DNA from: an uncultured Gammaproteobacteria bacterium
GTDB taxonomy: Bacteria > Pseudomonadota > Gammaproteobacteria > Arenicellales > Poriferihabitantaceae
Direction of reading: 5' to 3'
Length of the DNA: 64,000 nt
Assembly: GCA_937992195.1 (NCBI GenBank)
Contig: CALKKV010000003.1
Location: forward strand, 1-64,000
Shown: positions 51,805-62,232 of the stretch, piece after piece
How positions within the stretch are numbered: the first letter of the stretch is position 1
How the letters are laid out: every line of letters starts with the position of its first letter
Notes under the pieces: model-generated
Told to the model about the DNA's origin: nothing
What the model saw: the letters and a program-made list of their open reading frames with translations, nothing else
The model's database searches: none
Position numbers and translations under genes: made by a program

Positions 51805-53982
51805 ATGTTTCTAACGATAAAAAATACAATGCGAGGCGTTTTTGCGGCTGCAGCCATTGCTGCTGCCACACTACCAGCTGGAGTACAGGCCGCTGGACTT
51901 CTCACCCCGTCAGATTCTTCTGCACCCGGTGCATCGACACCACTGGATATTCGTAGTCACGATGTTGACGTTGTTGTTCAGGATGGATATGTCATTACCG
52001 AAGTTGAGCAGGTGTTCAGTAATCCGCACAGTCAGGATCTGCAAGCGCTGTATGCGTTTCCTATTCCAGAGAACGCGCTGGTTACCGCGTTCACGGTATG
52101 GATCGATGGCAATCCAGTTGTCGGTGAGGTTCTAGAGAAGGACAAGGCGCGACAGGTTTACGAGGAAGAAAAAAATGCGGGGCGCGAAGCAGGTTTGACC
52201 GAACAAAATAGCTTCAAGCGCTTCGAGATCAGCGTCAGTCCTGTTCGCGCGATGAGTGACACCAGAATCAAACTGCAATATATGCAGGTCGCTGATATTG
52301 ATACGGGCATCGGACGCTATGTGTATCCCTTGGAAGAAGGCGGTACAGATGATGAAAAGCTGGCATTCTGGACATCCAATGAAATCGTCAAGGAACGATT
52401 CAGTTTCAATCTTCATCTGCGGTCCGCCTATCCTGTCGATGCAGTGCGATTGCCAAATCACCCAGACGCACTGGTGACAAAAGAAAGTGAGGGAGAGTGG
52501 CGTATTGAAATCCTCCGAAATGGTGGCACAGCTACTACTTCCAGTCCGGCTGTCGACGACGATACTGATCAACAAGACGTGTCTACGTTAGCCCAGTCAG
52601 GCTATAAGGAAGAGCAAACCGGTGTTGTCGAACAAAACTTTGGTCAACAGTTTGCCAGCGGTTTAGACAACGATATTGTTCTCTACTGGCGCCTGTCAGA
52701 AAATGCGCCTGCGTCTCTCGACTTGACAGCCTATAAAGCACCAGGCGCTGCCAACGGTACGTTTATGATGGTGATGACACCTGGAGACGACCTTCCGGTC
52801 ATTAATCAGGGGCGGGACTGGATGTTTGTCCTGGATATCTCAGGCTCTATGCAAGGTAAGTACCATACTCTGGTAGAGGGCGTAAACCGCGCGTTGACCA
52901 AAATGCACGACGAAGATCGTTTTCGAATCGTCCTGTTTAACAAAAACGCCAGAGAGCTTACACAAGGCTGGACCCCGGCGACCAACGAGAACGTCCAGCG
53001 ATATATTAATAAAGTTAGGAATACTCAGCCTAATGGCGGCACCAATCTTTTTGAAGGTATCGCTCAAGGGGCTTCGGGTCTCGACGCAGACCGTACTACG
53101 GGTATCGTTCTGGTTACCGATGGTGTAGCCAATGTAGGACACGTTGGCAACAAGCATTTTCTCAAGTTACTGGCGAAACAGGACGTCAGGCTATTCACCT
53201 TTATTATGGGCAATGAAGCGAATCGCCCTTTGCTTGAGTCGCTTACAGATTACACCAATGGTTTTGCGATCAATATTTCAAACAACGACGATATTGTGGG
53301 TAAGCTGTTGGAAGCGACACAAAAAATCAATCACCAGGCAATGCACAACGTACGTGTAGATATCAGTGGCGTGAGAACTTCTGATATCACCCCCGAGCTG
53401 TTTGGTACCGTGTATCGCGGTGAGCAGCTTGTTGTAATGGGAAAGTACGCACACGCCGGCGAAGTTATTGTGGATCTGAAGGCTGAGATTTCTGGTCAAC
53501 CAGTGGAGTACTCAACGCGCTTCAACCTCCCAGACATGAATGAGGAGAACCCTGAGTTGGAAAGACTATGGGCATTCGCCAAAATCCAGGGGCTAAAAAA
53601 AATGGAAGACCTGCTGGGTGCGGATGCGGATCGCCAGTCAGCAATGACAGATATTGCACTCGATCATGGCATCGTGACAGAAAAGACATCAATGCTTGTG
53701 ATCCGTGAGGAGCAATTTGTCGCGCGCAATATAGAACGGCGAAATAAAAAGCGGGTTGAACTGGAAAATTCCGCTCAGCAACAAAGAAAGTCGCAACCGG
53801 TTACTCAACGACGGGTAGACAATAGTCAGAGTGCGAGTAAACCCATGTTTGAGAAAAAGCGTGCGACCTATAGTAGTGGTGGCAGCAGCGGTGCCTTCGA
53901 TTCATACTGGTTATTGCTCTTGACGCCAATGGCGGTTGCGTTACTGCGCAAACGATTGCTTCCTGTCAGAGATAGGGCGTAA
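51805..53982 (+). CDS. VIT/VWA surface protein with GlyGly-CTERM-like tail
   Basis: 725-aa exported protein of the 'marine proteobacterial sortase target' type. Signal peptide to ~residue 29. VIT domain at about 45-180 (DVDVVVQDGYVITEVEQVFS, YAFPIPENALVTAFTVWIDG). VWA domain at about 330-500 with an intact MIDAS (FVLDISGSMQGK, VLVTDGVANVG). The last 36 residues are SSGGSSGAFDSYWLLLLTPM..., then a basic end: Gly/Ser stretch, one TM helix and arginines, i.e. a rhombosortase (GlyGly-CTERM) sorting tail, not an LPxTG. The next gene is a rhombosortase. Confidence 0.85.
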   Translation: MFLTIKNTMRGVFAAAAIAAATLPAGVQAAGLLTPSDSSAPGASTPLDIRSHDVDVVVQDGYVITEVEQVFSNPHSQDLQALYAFPIPENALVTAFTVWIDGNPVVGEVLEKDKARQVYEEEKNAGREAGLTEQNSFKRFEISVSPVRAMSDTRIKLQYMQVADIDTGIGRYVYPLEEGGTDDEKLAFWTSNEIVKERFSFNLHLRSAYPVDAVRLPNHPDALVTKESEGEWRIEILRNGGTATTSSPAVDDDTDQQDVSTLAQSGYKEEQTGVVEQNFGQQFASGLDNDIVLYWRLSENAPASLDLTAYKAPGAANGTFMMVMTPGDDLPVINQGRDWMFVLDISGSMQGKYHTLVEGVNRALTKMHDEDRFRIVLFNKNARELTQGWTPATNENVQRYINKVRNTQPNGGTNLFEGIAQGASGLDADRTTGIVLVTDGVANVGHVGNKHFLKLLAKQDVRLFTFIMGNEANRPLLESLTDYTNGFAINISNNDDIVGKLLEATQKINHQAMHNVRVDISGVRTSDITPELFGTVYRGEQLVVMGKYAHAGEVIVDLKAEISGQPVEYSTRFNLPDMNEENPELERLWAFAKIQGLKKMEDLLGADADRQSAMTDIALDHGIVTEKTSMLVIREEQFVARNIERRNKKRVELENSAQQQRKSQPVTQRRVDNSQSASKPMFEKKRATYSSGGSSGAFDSYWLLLLTPMAVALLRKRLLPVRDRA

Positions 53983-53985
53983 ACC

Positions 53986-54660
53986 ATGCAATCTCCACGT
54001 ATTCCCTGGGTTACTGCGATGATCACCATGGCGATGACCTCGTTATACATCGTAGCCGGTCCTGTTCCGGAGGCCTGGGTGTACGACCGCGCTGCTGTCC
54101 TCGATGGGGAATTGTGGAGACTGTTGACTGGCCATCTGGTGCACTCTGATCTGAGTCACCTCAGCTGGAATCTCGCGGGCACCCTGGTTCTGGGGTGCCT
54201 GCTGGAACGCACTACAAACACGTCAATTGCAGCAATGACTCTTGTTGGCGCAATCGCCATTGCTTTGTTGTTGCTCTGGCAACCAACTATTGCCTACTAC
54301 TGCGGGTTTTCTGGTTTGCTTAACACCTGGCTCGCGTCGTTATTAATTTACGAATACCAGGATAACGCGATGCGCCCTATGGTTGTCGTCACTGCCCTTG
54401 GCGTATTGGCGAAACTGGTTTACGAATGGCAAACAGGTAATGCGATATTTACAGATACGACCTGGCCCAGCCTGCCCGAGGCGCATCTGACAGGTTTGAT
54501 CGCGGGAATTTGCTGGTGGGTAGTGAAGAACAAATTCCAATACGCCTTCACTGCTTACGCTGTGAAGAAATTAAAAACTTCGCCAGACTCAATCGAAGTG
54601 AGCGGCAACAGATTTACACAACAACCTGAAAAGGAGCTCGACAATGTATATGAAATTTAA
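53986..54660 (+). CDS. rrtA: Rhombosortase-like rhomboid protease
   Basis: 224-aa rhomboid-family intramembrane serine protease. The family landmark GHLVHSDLSHLSWNLAG (~49-65) is followed by YYCGFSGLLNTWLASL with the catalytic Ser at S109. The partner His is H167 in AHLTGLIAG. The ~200-aa six-TM core without extra domains is the rhombosortase shape; the ~45-residue cytoplasmic tail is extra. It starts three bases after the VIT/VWA gene, so enzyme and presumed substrate are one pair. Confidence 0.85.
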   Translation: MQSPRIPWVTAMITMAMTSLYIVAGPVPEAWVYDRAAVLDGELWRLLTGHLVHSDLSHLSWNLAGTLVLGCLLERTTNTSIAAMTLVGAIAIALLLLWQPTIAYYCGFSGLLNTWLASLLIYEYQDNAMRPMVVVTALGVLAKLVYEWQTGNAIFTDTTWPSLPEAHLTGLIAGICWWVVKNKFQYAFTAYAVKKLKTSPDSIEVSGNRFTQQPEKELDNVYEI

Positions 54661-55057
54661 AAAGCTTGTAACACTGATAGCCATAACGCTTATTCCAATC
54701 AGTACGCCAGCGATTGGTGAGATGGATAGTATGACCAGCTCTGCAATCTCGCTAGTAAGTCCCGCAATCCTGGTATCAGGTAGTGTGTTGCTGGTTCACG
54801 CAAGTGGCGCTGCCGTCATTACCGCGATCAAACCAGTTGGTAAGAGCGTCTTGGTCTCGTTGAAATCCGCCACCGATGGGTCCATCGCAACGGTCAAGTT
54901 CAGTGGAAAAGCTGTTGGAGCCAGTGCCTTGACCGTAGGCGAAACAATCAAAGTTGTAGCCGGCGCCGCGGGTAGCATGCTGGTGTACTCCGGAGAAATA
55001 CTTGCTGTCATTCCCAATACACTGGGTCAGTCGTTGTTACATCAGTCAACGCACTAG
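54644..55057 (+). CDS. Small exported hydrophobic protein of the rhombosortase operon
   Basis: 137 aa with a signal peptide (to ~25, STPAIG). The mature part is Ala/Gly/Val/Ser-rich with hydrophobic segments (ISLVSPAILVSGSVLLVHAS, IKVVAGAAGSMLVYSGEILA) and no charged cluster. GGAG lies eight bases before the ATG, and the start overlaps the rhombosortase gene by 17 bp. No known family. Probably a periplasmic or membrane partner of the operon. Confidence 0.65.
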   Translation: MYMKFKKLVTLIAITLIPISTPAIGEMDSMTSSAISLVSPAILVSGSVLLVHASGAAVITAIKPVGKSVLVSLKSATDGSIATVKFSGKAVGASALTVGETIKVVAGAAGSMLVYSGEILAVIPNTLGQSLLHQSTH

Positions 55058-55066
55058 GCAAATACA

Positions 55067-55978
55067 ATGAACCGACTGTTTGTTTTGGTAATCCTATGGC
55101 TTGCAGCCTGGCAGCCAGCATTGTCGCTGGCTGCCTGTAAACAGGAAACGATTTCGCAGGACGCTTTCAATAAGGCAAGTAATCTTGGTGTCAAACTTAT
55201 TGAACAACTGGAACGCCTGAATCCCCGTGTTGCGCTGGTTGGTCGGGCGGGTACCGATTTATCTAAATATGGCCTTAAGTATAGCCATGCGGGGCTGGTT
55301 TTTCGTAATCATCCGAAGGGTAAATGGGTTTTTACGCACCTGCTGGTTCGATGTGGGGAGACCGTATCCAAACTGTATGATGAGGGTGCTATTACCTTCT
55401 TTTCCGATAATCCGCATAAATATCAGGCAATCCTGATTGTCCCTAACCCTGCGCTGCAGATTGAACTGGAGAAACTGCTGCTCGAAGGCACCGCCAGAAA
55501 CCTGCACGAAGGCCGCTACAGCGTCATTGCCAATCCGGACAAGCTCCTATACCAGAATTCCAATCAGTGGGTGCTTGAAATGCTTGCAGTGGCCAAATCA
55601 ATTTACCTGCCAGCGGATCAGCGCAGACACGCAATCAAGCTTGCGATGGAATACGGATTTCAACCTGAGACCGTCAAGGTGGGGTTTTTTAAACGACATT
55701 TGGCGGCGATGTTTCACCCGCATGTGAAGCTGGATGATCATAGCCAGGACGACCGATTAAGCGGAAAGTTTTCCGTCGTAACCGTTAAATCTATCAAGCA
55801 GTTTCTTGAAATAAACCACGATGTGGAGTCGATCACCGAAATCGATCTGCTTGGATCGCGCACAAACACTTATCAGCCGCCAACACCAAAGAGCAAACCA
55901 CAACGCACTATTCGCCATCGTCAACCTGTGAGTCGTCGAACATCGCAGTCAAGCTCTGCAACGGATTTCTGGCACTGA
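55067..55978 (+). CDS. DUF2145-family exported protein
   Basis: 303 aa with a signal peptide (to ~22, LSLAA). It matches DUF2145 by VALVGRAGTDLSKYGLKYSH, AGLVFRNHPKGKWVFTHLL and LYDEGAITFFSDNPHKY; the conserved H/C/N residues in these segments suggest a hydrolase-type (NlpC/P60-like) site, but the function is unknown. A basic, Pro/Ser-rich tail ends SATDFWH. Ten bases after the small protein. Its last 25 bases are duplicated upstream of the operon. Confidence 0.8.
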   Translation: MNRLFVLVILWLAAWQPALSLAACKQETISQDAFNKASNLGVKLIEQLERLNPRVALVGRAGTDLSKYGLKYSHAGLVFRNHPKGKWVFTHLLVRCGETVSKLYDEGAITFFSDNPHKYQAILIVPNPALQIELEKLLLEGTARNLHEGRYSVIANPDKLLYQNSNQWVLEMLAVAKSIYLPADQRRHAIKLAMEYGFQPETVKVGFFKRHLAAMFHPHVKLDDHSQDDRLSGKFSVVTVKSIKQFLEINHDVESITEIDLLGSRTNTYQPPTPKSKPQRTIRHRQPVSRRTSQSSSATDFWH

Positions 55979-55979
55979 C
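55955..55979 (+). repeat. 25-bp direct repeat, right copy
   Basis: Same 25 bp as 51626-51650, covering the last codons and stop of the DUF2145 gene. The two copies bracket 4.3 kb holding the whole four-gene operon. Confidence 0.9.
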
Positions 55980-56114
55980 AACGCCAGTGAGGCAGCCTCC
56001 GTTATGACATATTTCTGCTTCTAGAAGGGTGCCTGGCTTTATCCTTCATCAAATCGAATGTATAAAAAGTTGATCGTTGAATTACTTTATATATGGGGAA
56101 GTAATTAGAGCAAT

Positions 56115-56729
56115 CTATAGATCTTCAATCCGCCATAAGCCCAGACACTTGTTTGGATTGGTTGCGATTTCGTGGTTTTCGCTATAGATTTCTTTTGGCG
56201 GTGGGAAATTGAATGGCTCTTTACGCAGATTTATTTTTCGAAAATCTCCTGTCTTGATTTCTTTATTGGTTTCTATGGCTGGGAATGTGGTGGTCAATAA
56301 CCATGTTGATTTGGAATTCCTTATGTTTTCCAGAGCAGCTTTGCCGTCATCAAAGGAAAGATGAACAAGACAATCCCTGGTCAAAATAAGGTCGGCTGTT
56401 GGCAGGGAGTCCTGAATCAAATCAAGTTGCGTAAAACAGATATTTGAAACAGGGTAATTTCTCTCATTCTCAGAGATAAGATCGGCAACTAGATCTGCTC
56501 CGATATAACGTATCTCAGAGAGGTCAACTTCCTTCATCCAATTAAAATCACCACAGGGTATATCCAGCAGTGTGTTGATATTGTATCTTTTTATTAGGTC
56601 AGGAATAAGTTTTCTTACCGTTGCAGTAACCTGTATGGTTGATCCTGGTCCGGATGCGCTTTCTCGACTTCTCCAGCCGCCGGTCTTATAGATTTGGGTA
56701 AAAACTTCTTCGGCGGGAGATTTGTTCAT
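56115..56729 (-). CDS. SAM-dependent methyltransferase
   Basis: 204-aa class I methyltransferase. Motif I is TLLDIPCGDFNWMKEVDLS (~55-73), an acidic residue follows in RYIGADLVADLI, and motif IV-like ADLILTRDCLVHLSFDD. The start YKTGGWRSRESASGPGS is typical of a bacterial subgroup often found with glycan genes. Substrate unknown. Confidence 0.82.
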   Translation of the reverse strand: MNKSPAEEVFTQIYKTGGWRSRESASGPGSTIQVTATVRKLIPDLIKRYNINTLLDIPCGDFNWMKEVDLSEIRYIGADLVADLISENERNYPVSNICFTQLDLIQDSLPTADLILTRDCLVHLSFDDGKAALENIRNSKSTWLLTTTFPAIETNKEIKTGDFRKINLRKEPFNFPPPKEIYSENHEIATNPNKCLGLWRIEDL

Positions 56730-56875
56730 CAGATGGCTAAGTGAATCAGTTCAAGTTTCCGAATATTATAGTCGCTCCGGAATGTTTTATTTTGTGAATA
56801 GTGTTGCCGTGAGCATCACTTTAAAATGAGGAGACTAAGCCAAAAAACCACTATTAGGCGGTTAAATAACAAGCT

Positions 56876-57811
56876 ATGGCGATTCTTATAAATACCCAGG
56901 TTGAAGATTGGATGACGGCGGAGCAGTTCAGAGACGAATTAGCGCCGTTGCTTCCTGATGTGTCCATTCACTGCGGCGATCCTGATGGTCATGGGAAAGA
57001 TATACGTATGCTGGCCATTGACGGCTTGTCACCCGGGTTGCTGAGACGCTTGCCAAACCTGGAGTTGATCCAAAAGTTGGGTGCCGGTGTAGACTCTATT
57101 GTTAAAGATCCCGATCTGGATAAATCAGTGAGGGTATGCAGACTTAAGCCAGATATTCCGGCCCATGAAATTGCCGAGTATTGCCTTGCATACGTGCTTC
57201 GTGAGCAACGTCAACATCGACAGTTCAGAGAACAACAAAAGAATAGTCAATGGATGCCAATTGCTCCTTTGAAAAGCAGTGAATCGACGGTGGCGGTGTT
57301 AGGACTTGGACACATTGGATCTAAGGCGGCAGCCTACTTCCGCGCGTTGGGGTTTAATGTGATAGGTTGGAGCCGAACGCTGAAAAATATACAAAATATC
57401 CAGTGCAAAGCGGGAGCCGATGCGCTTTACGATGTGCTTGCCGAGGCAGACTACGTGGTCGCGATATTACCTTCCACACCGCAAACAAGGAATCTCATAA
57501 ACAGTGAAACCTTGTCCTTAATGCAGTCAAATGCTGTGATAATCAATGCAGGACGAGGAGATTTAATTAACGAAGATCATCTGCTTGATGCCGTTGATAA
57601 TGGCGTGATCAGAGGCGCGTATCTTGATGTCTTCCAGGCGGAACCATTGCCTGAAGGGCATCCTTTTTGGTTGCATCCGAAGATCACGATAACGCCGCAC
57701 GTTTCCGGCTGGCACCTAGATGGTAGCGCCGAAGTGGTCGCGAGAAACTATCGAGCCTTAGAGACAAACGCCTCACTTTTGAATGAAGTCGATATCGCGC
57801 TTGGATATTAA
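56876..57811 (+). CDS. ghrA: Glyoxylate/hydroxypyruvate reductase A-like
   Basis: 311-aa D-2-hydroxyacid dehydrogenase. The NAD(P) site is VLGLGHIGSKAAAYFRALGF, with WSRT after it, which suggests NADPH preference as in GhrA. The catalytic Arg is in INAGRGDLI and the His in ITPHVSGW. It reduces glyoxylate/hydroxypyruvate-type acids. 59 bp before the DinB gene, probably in one transcript. Confidence 0.87.
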   Translation: MAILINTQVEDWMTAEQFRDELAPLLPDVSIHCGDPDGHGKDIRMLAIDGLSPGLLRRLPNLELIQKLGAGVDSIVKDPDLDKSVRVCRLKPDIPAHEIAEYCLAYVLREQRQHRQFREQQKNSQWMPIAPLKSSESTVAVLGLGHIGSKAAAYFRALGFNVIGWSRTLKNIQNIQCKAGADALYDVLAEADYVVAILPSTPQTRNLINSETLSLMQSNAVIINAGRGDLINEDHLLDAVDNGVIRGAYLDVFQAEPLPEGHPFWLHPKITITPHVSGWHLDGSAEVVARNYRALETNASLLNEVDIALGY

Positions 57812-57870
57812 TTGCTTCTTTTTTAAAACCAGTTTGTTACCCATACAGCGCGAAAAAGAGGAGATGGCAT

Positions 57871-58413
57871 ATGTCAGCAAGTTCAAACTTTGAATTAATG
57901 GCGAAATACAATCGCCATATTAACCAACAATTCTACGATGCGGCCTCGCAGTTAAGTGATGAAGAATTGAGTGCAGACAGGGGTGCATTTTTTAAGTCAA
58001 TACTGGCTACGTTCAATCATATTCTGGTTGGTGATACGATTTGGCTGCAGCGGTTTGCCATGCATCCTGCTGCTTTTTTATCGCTAGAATCGATACGTGA
58101 TACGAAGACGCCGGATTCATTGAATGCCATTCCGTACCCTGAGATTGGTCAATTGAAGGTTGCTCGTGAAGAAATGGACGCGGTTATTGAAAATTTTATC
58201 AATGAACTTTCAGAACATGATCTTGCTAGTCCTCTTCGTTACCAAAGTACCAATGGAAAGACCCATACAAAACGACTTGGGTTTCTCATTCAGCACTTTT
58301 TCAATCACCAAACACACCACCGCGGTCAGATCACAACTCTGCTCAGTCAAGCCGGGGTTGATCCCGGCGTTACTGATCTGCTGATGACGATTCCTGAAGA
58401 AGAGGTGATTTAA
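57871..58413 (+). CDS. DinB-family protein
   Basis: 180-aa four-helix-bundle protein of the DinB/YfiT superfamily. The metal-binding histidines are in [11 protein letters not shown] and [16 protein letters not shown]. Such proteins are thiol transferases or of unknown role. AGGAG lies nine bases before the ATG. Its stop TAA overlaps the stop of the convergent phnY gene (shared TTAA, 58410-58413). Confidence 0.88.
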   Translation: MSASSNFELMAKYNRHINQQFYDAASQLSDEELSADRGAFFKSILATFNHILVGDTIWLQRFAMHPAAFLSLESIRDTKTPDSLNAIPYPEIGQLKVAREEMDAVIENFINELSEHDLASPLRYQSTNGKTHTKRLGFLIQHFFNHQTHHRGQITTLLSQAGVDPGVTDLLMTIPEEEVI

Positions 58414-59840
58414 ACCCAGGGTAACGAGAAGGTCTTAATGGTGGTGTAGCTCGCCATTGCTTCAATGACGCCTTCTTTATAGCCAAGACCTGAATCTTTG
58501 ATGCCGCCAAATGGTGACATTTCGATTCTGTATCCCGGAACTTCCCAGATATTGACGGTGCCCGTTTCGAGCTCGTTGATAAAGCGGGTAATGTCGTCCA
58601 TGCGGTTGGTACACACGCCAGAAGACAGGCCGAATGCGGTGGAGTTGGCAACGCGGATGGCATCGTCAATGTCCTTAACGCGAATAATAGGCACCGGCGG
58701 GCCAAAAGTCTCTTCGACTACTAATTCACAGTCAGCAGGAACATGATCGAGCACGGTTGGGGAGTAGAGTGCGCCCTGGCGATCGTTTCCATAAAGCAGC
58801 TGCGCGCCTTGTTCTATCGCATCGTTAACGCGGTTTTGAAAAAGCGTCGCAGATTGTTCGTTAATCACAGTGCCGACATCTGTGTCGGGATCCATTGGAT
58901 CACCGTATTTAAGTGTCGCTGCTTTTTCTGCAACCAATGCGGCAAACTCGTCTGCCACAGATTCTACACATAGGATACGCTTTACCGCGGTGCAACGCTG
59001 CCCCGAGTTCTTGGTTGCGCCGGCAATCGCCATGTCCGCCGCTTTGACTAAATCAGCATCATCCATAATGATTAATGGGGAGTTTCCACCAAGCTCCAAT
59101 ACCGTGCGTCGATAGCCGGCATTTTCAGCAATATATTTGCCGACCGGGACGCTACCGGTGAAACTAATTAAATCAATATTTTCATTGGTGATCATTTCAT
59201 CACCAATATCTTCCGGTAAACCCGTCACAATAGACAGCATTTCCGGAGGCAGACCGGCTTCGTACAAAACATCTGCAAGTAGTAACGCAGTTAAGGGTGT
59301 TAACTCTGTTGGCTTTCCCACCATGCAATTATTGGTGGCAATTGCCGGGGCGATCTTGTGAGAGATCATATTGAGCGGATGATTAAACGGCGTGATCGCC
59401 GAAATCGCGTTCAGCGGTTCACGCTGGGTGAAAATCTTTCGCTGCTTGCCATGGGGCGTTAGATCACAAGAAAAGATACGATTGTCATCTTGAATACAAA
59501 GCTGTCCTGCAAGACTGTAGACATCGAATGCGCGGCCTACTTCATATTCACTGTCTTTTTTACACAGGCCACTTTCAGCCGTAATGAGGTTAGAAAACTC
59601 CTCTTTGCGATCAACCAGGATCTGCGCAGTTTTCATTAAAATTTGCTGTCGTTCGTAACGCGTCAGCTTCGGCTTATAGGCAGCAGCAATTTGAAAGGCT
59701 TCAGCAACCTGTGCTCGACTGGCCTGCGGAACGGTGCCGACAACTTCATTGTTATACGGATTAAAAACCTCAACGGTCTTGCCAGTTTCTCCATCAACCT
59801 GTTTGCCGGCGATGCGCATTTTTTCTTGTATTACAGTCAT
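58410..59840 (-). CDS. phnY: Phosphonoacetaldehyde dehydrogenase
   Basis: 476-aa NAD-dependent aldehyde dehydrogenase that oxidises phosphonoacetaldehyde to phosphonoacetate in AEP breakdown. ALDH features: INPFNHPLN-type region [15 protein letters not shown], active Glu in [12 protein letters not shown], and catalytic Cys in [13 protein letters not shown], where the Arg after Gln is typical of PhnY-like enzymes. The assignment rests on its position next to phnA and phnW. Confidence 0.92.
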   Translation of the reverse strand: MTVIQEKMRIAGKQVDGETGKTVEVFNPYNNEVVGTVPQASRAQVAEAFQIAAAYKPKLTRYERQQILMKTAQILVDRKEEFSNLITAESGLCKKDSEYEVGRAFDVYSLAGQLCIQDDNRIFSCDLTPHGKQRKIFTQREPLNAISAITPFNHPLNMISHKIAPAIATNNCMVGKPTELTPLTALLLADVLYEAGLPPEMLSIVTGLPEDIGDEMITNENIDLISFTGSVPVGKYIAENAGYRRTVLELGGNSPLIIMDDADLVKAADMAIAGATKNSGQRCTAVKRILCVESVADEFAALVAEKAATLKYGDPMDPDTDVGTVINEQSATLFQNRVNDAIEQGAQLLYGNDRQGALYSPTVLDHVPADCELVVEETFGPPVPIIRVKDIDDAIRVANSTAFGLSSGVCTNRMDDITRFINELETGTVNIWEVPGYRIEMSPFGGIKDSGLGYKEGVIEAMASYTTIKTFSLPWV

Positions 59841-59856
59841 TTTTATCTGGCTTGAT

Positions 59857-61113
59857 CTAAGCTTGTGTGTGATTCAGGGCAATGTCGAAAACATCGAAGT
59901 TTCTGAGGCGAGGGCGGTTCTCAACCCCGCTTACCGGGCGGTTGAACAGAAGTGGTACAGTTTGTTCCGAGACACCACCATGGGAGCGTAAGGGCACTTC
60001 CAGTCCGGATAGATCATGTCGCTCGGCACTAGTGCCCAATACAGTATGGATGGTAGATACAATGATAATGTCACCCATGCGATCGTTAGCGAGCTCAAAT
60101 TCCCGGCAGCCGTCCTGATTGGAATATACTGACTCGATGCCTTCTATTGCTTTGAGTTGCGTCATTAATGCTGCTTGGTCAACATTGCTATCAATATAAA
60201 TTGTTGCATAGGAGCCCAAAGCACCGTGGTGCACAACGTAGGGGTCAGTGATCGGCAAGATCACGCGACCTTTGCCAGTACCAAGCAGCTGATCTATGTG
60301 ATCCTGAAGATAGATCACATTAGGTTGGCCATCATCATTGTGTTTTGCATTCATGCCATGGTCAGCAGTCATACCAATCACTGCGCCCAGTGCGTCTAGT
60401 TGAGACCAGTAGCTATCCATCATGGCATAGAAAGAATTGGCGCCTTCACTGCCTGGTGCAAACTTGTGCTGAATATAGTCGGTGGTCGACAAATACATAA
60501 TGTCAGGCCGCACGGTTTCCATTAACTTTACGCCGGCGGCAAAAATAAATTCAGATAGTTCAGCGCTGTAGACCGAAGGTACAGGCATGCCAACCATATC
60601 CACCACATTCTCGATGCCGTTTTCAGCGACGGTCACTTCATCGGATTTTTCAGACGAAAAACAAATTGCGCTATTGTCGCCGCCGATGGACAACTCGTTT
60701 CCTAGTAAACGTCTGAGTTTGTCCTTAGCAGTTACGATGGCAATCTTGGCCCCCTGATCCTGGAAGGCTTTAAAGATAGTCGGCGTTCGTAGTAAGGAGG
60801 GGTCATTCATCATGACTTCGACATCATTATCTCGGTCATAGTAAAAGTTGCCACATATCCCATGCACCTTCGGTGCCACTCCGGTGACGATCGATAAATT
60901 ATTGGGATTGGTAAAACTGGGTACAACACAATCGCTACGTAGATCGGCACCCGTTTTCTCTATAAGTTGTTTGGTCCATGGCATCACGCCATCCGCCACA
61001 GCTTGTTCAATATAAGTAGGCTCGGAACCATCAATACAAACAATCACCACCGGATTCTTTGGCCATTGATATGAGCGGTCATTGACTTGGACCATAGTGT
61101 GAGAATTAGTCAT
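59857..61113 (-). CDS. phnA: Phosphonoacetate hydrolase
   Basis: 418-aa alkaline-phosphatase-superfamily zinc enzyme cleaving phosphonoacetate to acetate and phosphate. Metal/nucleophile segments: [31 protein letters not shown] (Thr nucleophile), [28 protein letters not shown] and SHGGVSEQ. Start ATG 61113; a TTG at 61128 is less likely. It is 16 bp upstream of phnY on the same strand, so the two form an operon. Confidence 0.93.
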   Translation of the reverse strand: MTNSHTMVQVNDRSYQWPKNPVVIVCIDGSEPTYIEQAVADGVMPWTKQLIEKTGADLRSDCVVPSFTNPNNLSIVTGVAPKVHGICGNFYYDRDNDVEVMMNDPSLLRTPTIFKAFQDQGAKIAIVTAKDKLRRLLGNELSIGGDNSAICFSSEKSDEVTVAENGIENVVDMVGMPVPSVYSAELSEFIFAAGVKLMETVRPDIMYLSTTDYIQHKFAPGSEGANSFYAMMDSYWSQLDALGAVIGMTADHGMNAKHNDDGQPNVIYLQDHIDQLLGTGKGRVILPITDPYVVHHGALGSYATIYIDSNVDQAALMTQLKAIEGIESVYSNQDGCREFELANDRMGDIIIVSTIHTVLGTSAERHDLSGLEVPLRSHGGVSEQTVPLLFNRPVSGVENRPRLRNFDVFDIALNHTQA

Positions 61114-61244
61114 AAGGATTACTTTCAATAAGGGCTGTGCGGATTATAGGAGTCGAGTGTTGCAGAGGTAAAATCGATATCCCGGATAGATCGTATCTGT
61201 GGATTCTATATTAGCGCGCCGTTTCAAATGCGAAAAGAATGTCA

Positions 61245-62138
61245 TCACTCGGCGTTTATATCGTTAATCAGAGAAATCGATAGCTGGTTAAGAAAGGCTT
61301 GAATAGTGCGCTCCCTGTTGCGTGATTCGAGGCAAATAATCGATTCGCTGTAAGCCAGATCAACGTTTCGAATGTGCAGGGGGCGCAATCGAGTGTCGGT
61401 TCCAAGCTCTGTTTTTGAGACGATTCCAACGCCTAGACCCGCACCCACAGCTTCGCGCACACCTTCTCGACTGCTGATCTCCATCACGTTTTTTGGGATT
61501 AGGCCAGCGGCATTCACCGCTTTTTCAAAGATCGCGCGGGTATGGGAGCCTTTTTCTCGATAAATTAAGCGCTGTGCGACGAGTTCCTCCATGGTAATAG
61601 ATCGACGATCCGCCCAGGCGTGGTCTCGATCGACAAAAGCGACCAGGCTATCTGGTTTGAGTTCGAGTACATGGAGTTTTGGGCCGCCAGCGGGTACATC
61701 AGCCAGTATGGCGATATCGCACTGCTGTGATTGTAGCCAGCGAAGTATCTGGCTGGTGTTGCCATAACGAATAGATATTTGAACGCCGGGGTAGCGCCGC
61801 TGGAATGTCGCCAAAAGAGGGGTAATGATATAGGGAGCGTCAGCTCCCACGGTAAGCTGCCCGGTGGTTAGTCCCTGAGCGGAGAGGAACAGCTGTTCGA
61901 CCGCTTGCTGTTCTCGATAGATTCGTTGTGTTATCTCAAAAGCGCTTAAACCGAATTCAGTGAGATTGACCTTACGACCATATCGCGAAAATAACTTTAC
62001 GCCATATCGCTCTTCAAGTTCCTTAACCTGCCCAGACAAAGTAGGCTGGGTCACATGGAGCGCTTCAGCTGCTTTGGTAAAGCTTCCATGGCTGGCAACG
62101 GCGTGAAATGCGCGTAGTTGGGTATGCGGTATTGGCAT
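61245..62138 (-). CDS. LysR-type regulator of the AEP cluster
   Basis: 297-aa LysR regulator. The HTH is AFHAVASHGSFTKAAEALHV with TQPTLSGQVKELEERYGVKL; the C-terminal ligand domain starts near residue 92 (LTVGADAPYIITPLLATFQR). It lies between phnA and the divergent phnW, the typical place for an AEP-responsive activator. The 94-bp gap to phnW includes a CCTGCAGG palindrome at 62184-62191 that could belong to its binding site. Confidence 0.88.
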   Translation of the reverse strand: MPIPHTQLRAFHAVASHGSFTKAAEALHVTQPTLSGQVKELEERYGVKLFSRYGRKVNLTEFGLSAFEITQRIYREQQAVEQLFLSAQGLTTGQLTVGADAPYIITPLLATFQRRYPGVQISIRYGNTSQILRWLQSQQCDIAILADVPAGGPKLHVLELKPDSLVAFVDRDHAWADRRSITMEELVAQRLIYREKGSHTRAIFEKAVNAAGLIPKNVMEISSREGVREAVGAGLGVGIVSKTELGTDTRLRPLHIRNVDLAYSESIICLESRNRERTIQAFLNQLSISLINDINAE

Positions 62139-62232
62139 GATCAATTTGAAACATTATTAATATCGATTTGTCAGATAGTATTGCCTGCAGGTATATATAT
62201 CTACCGTCATTCTCTATCACTAATTCTGCAGC

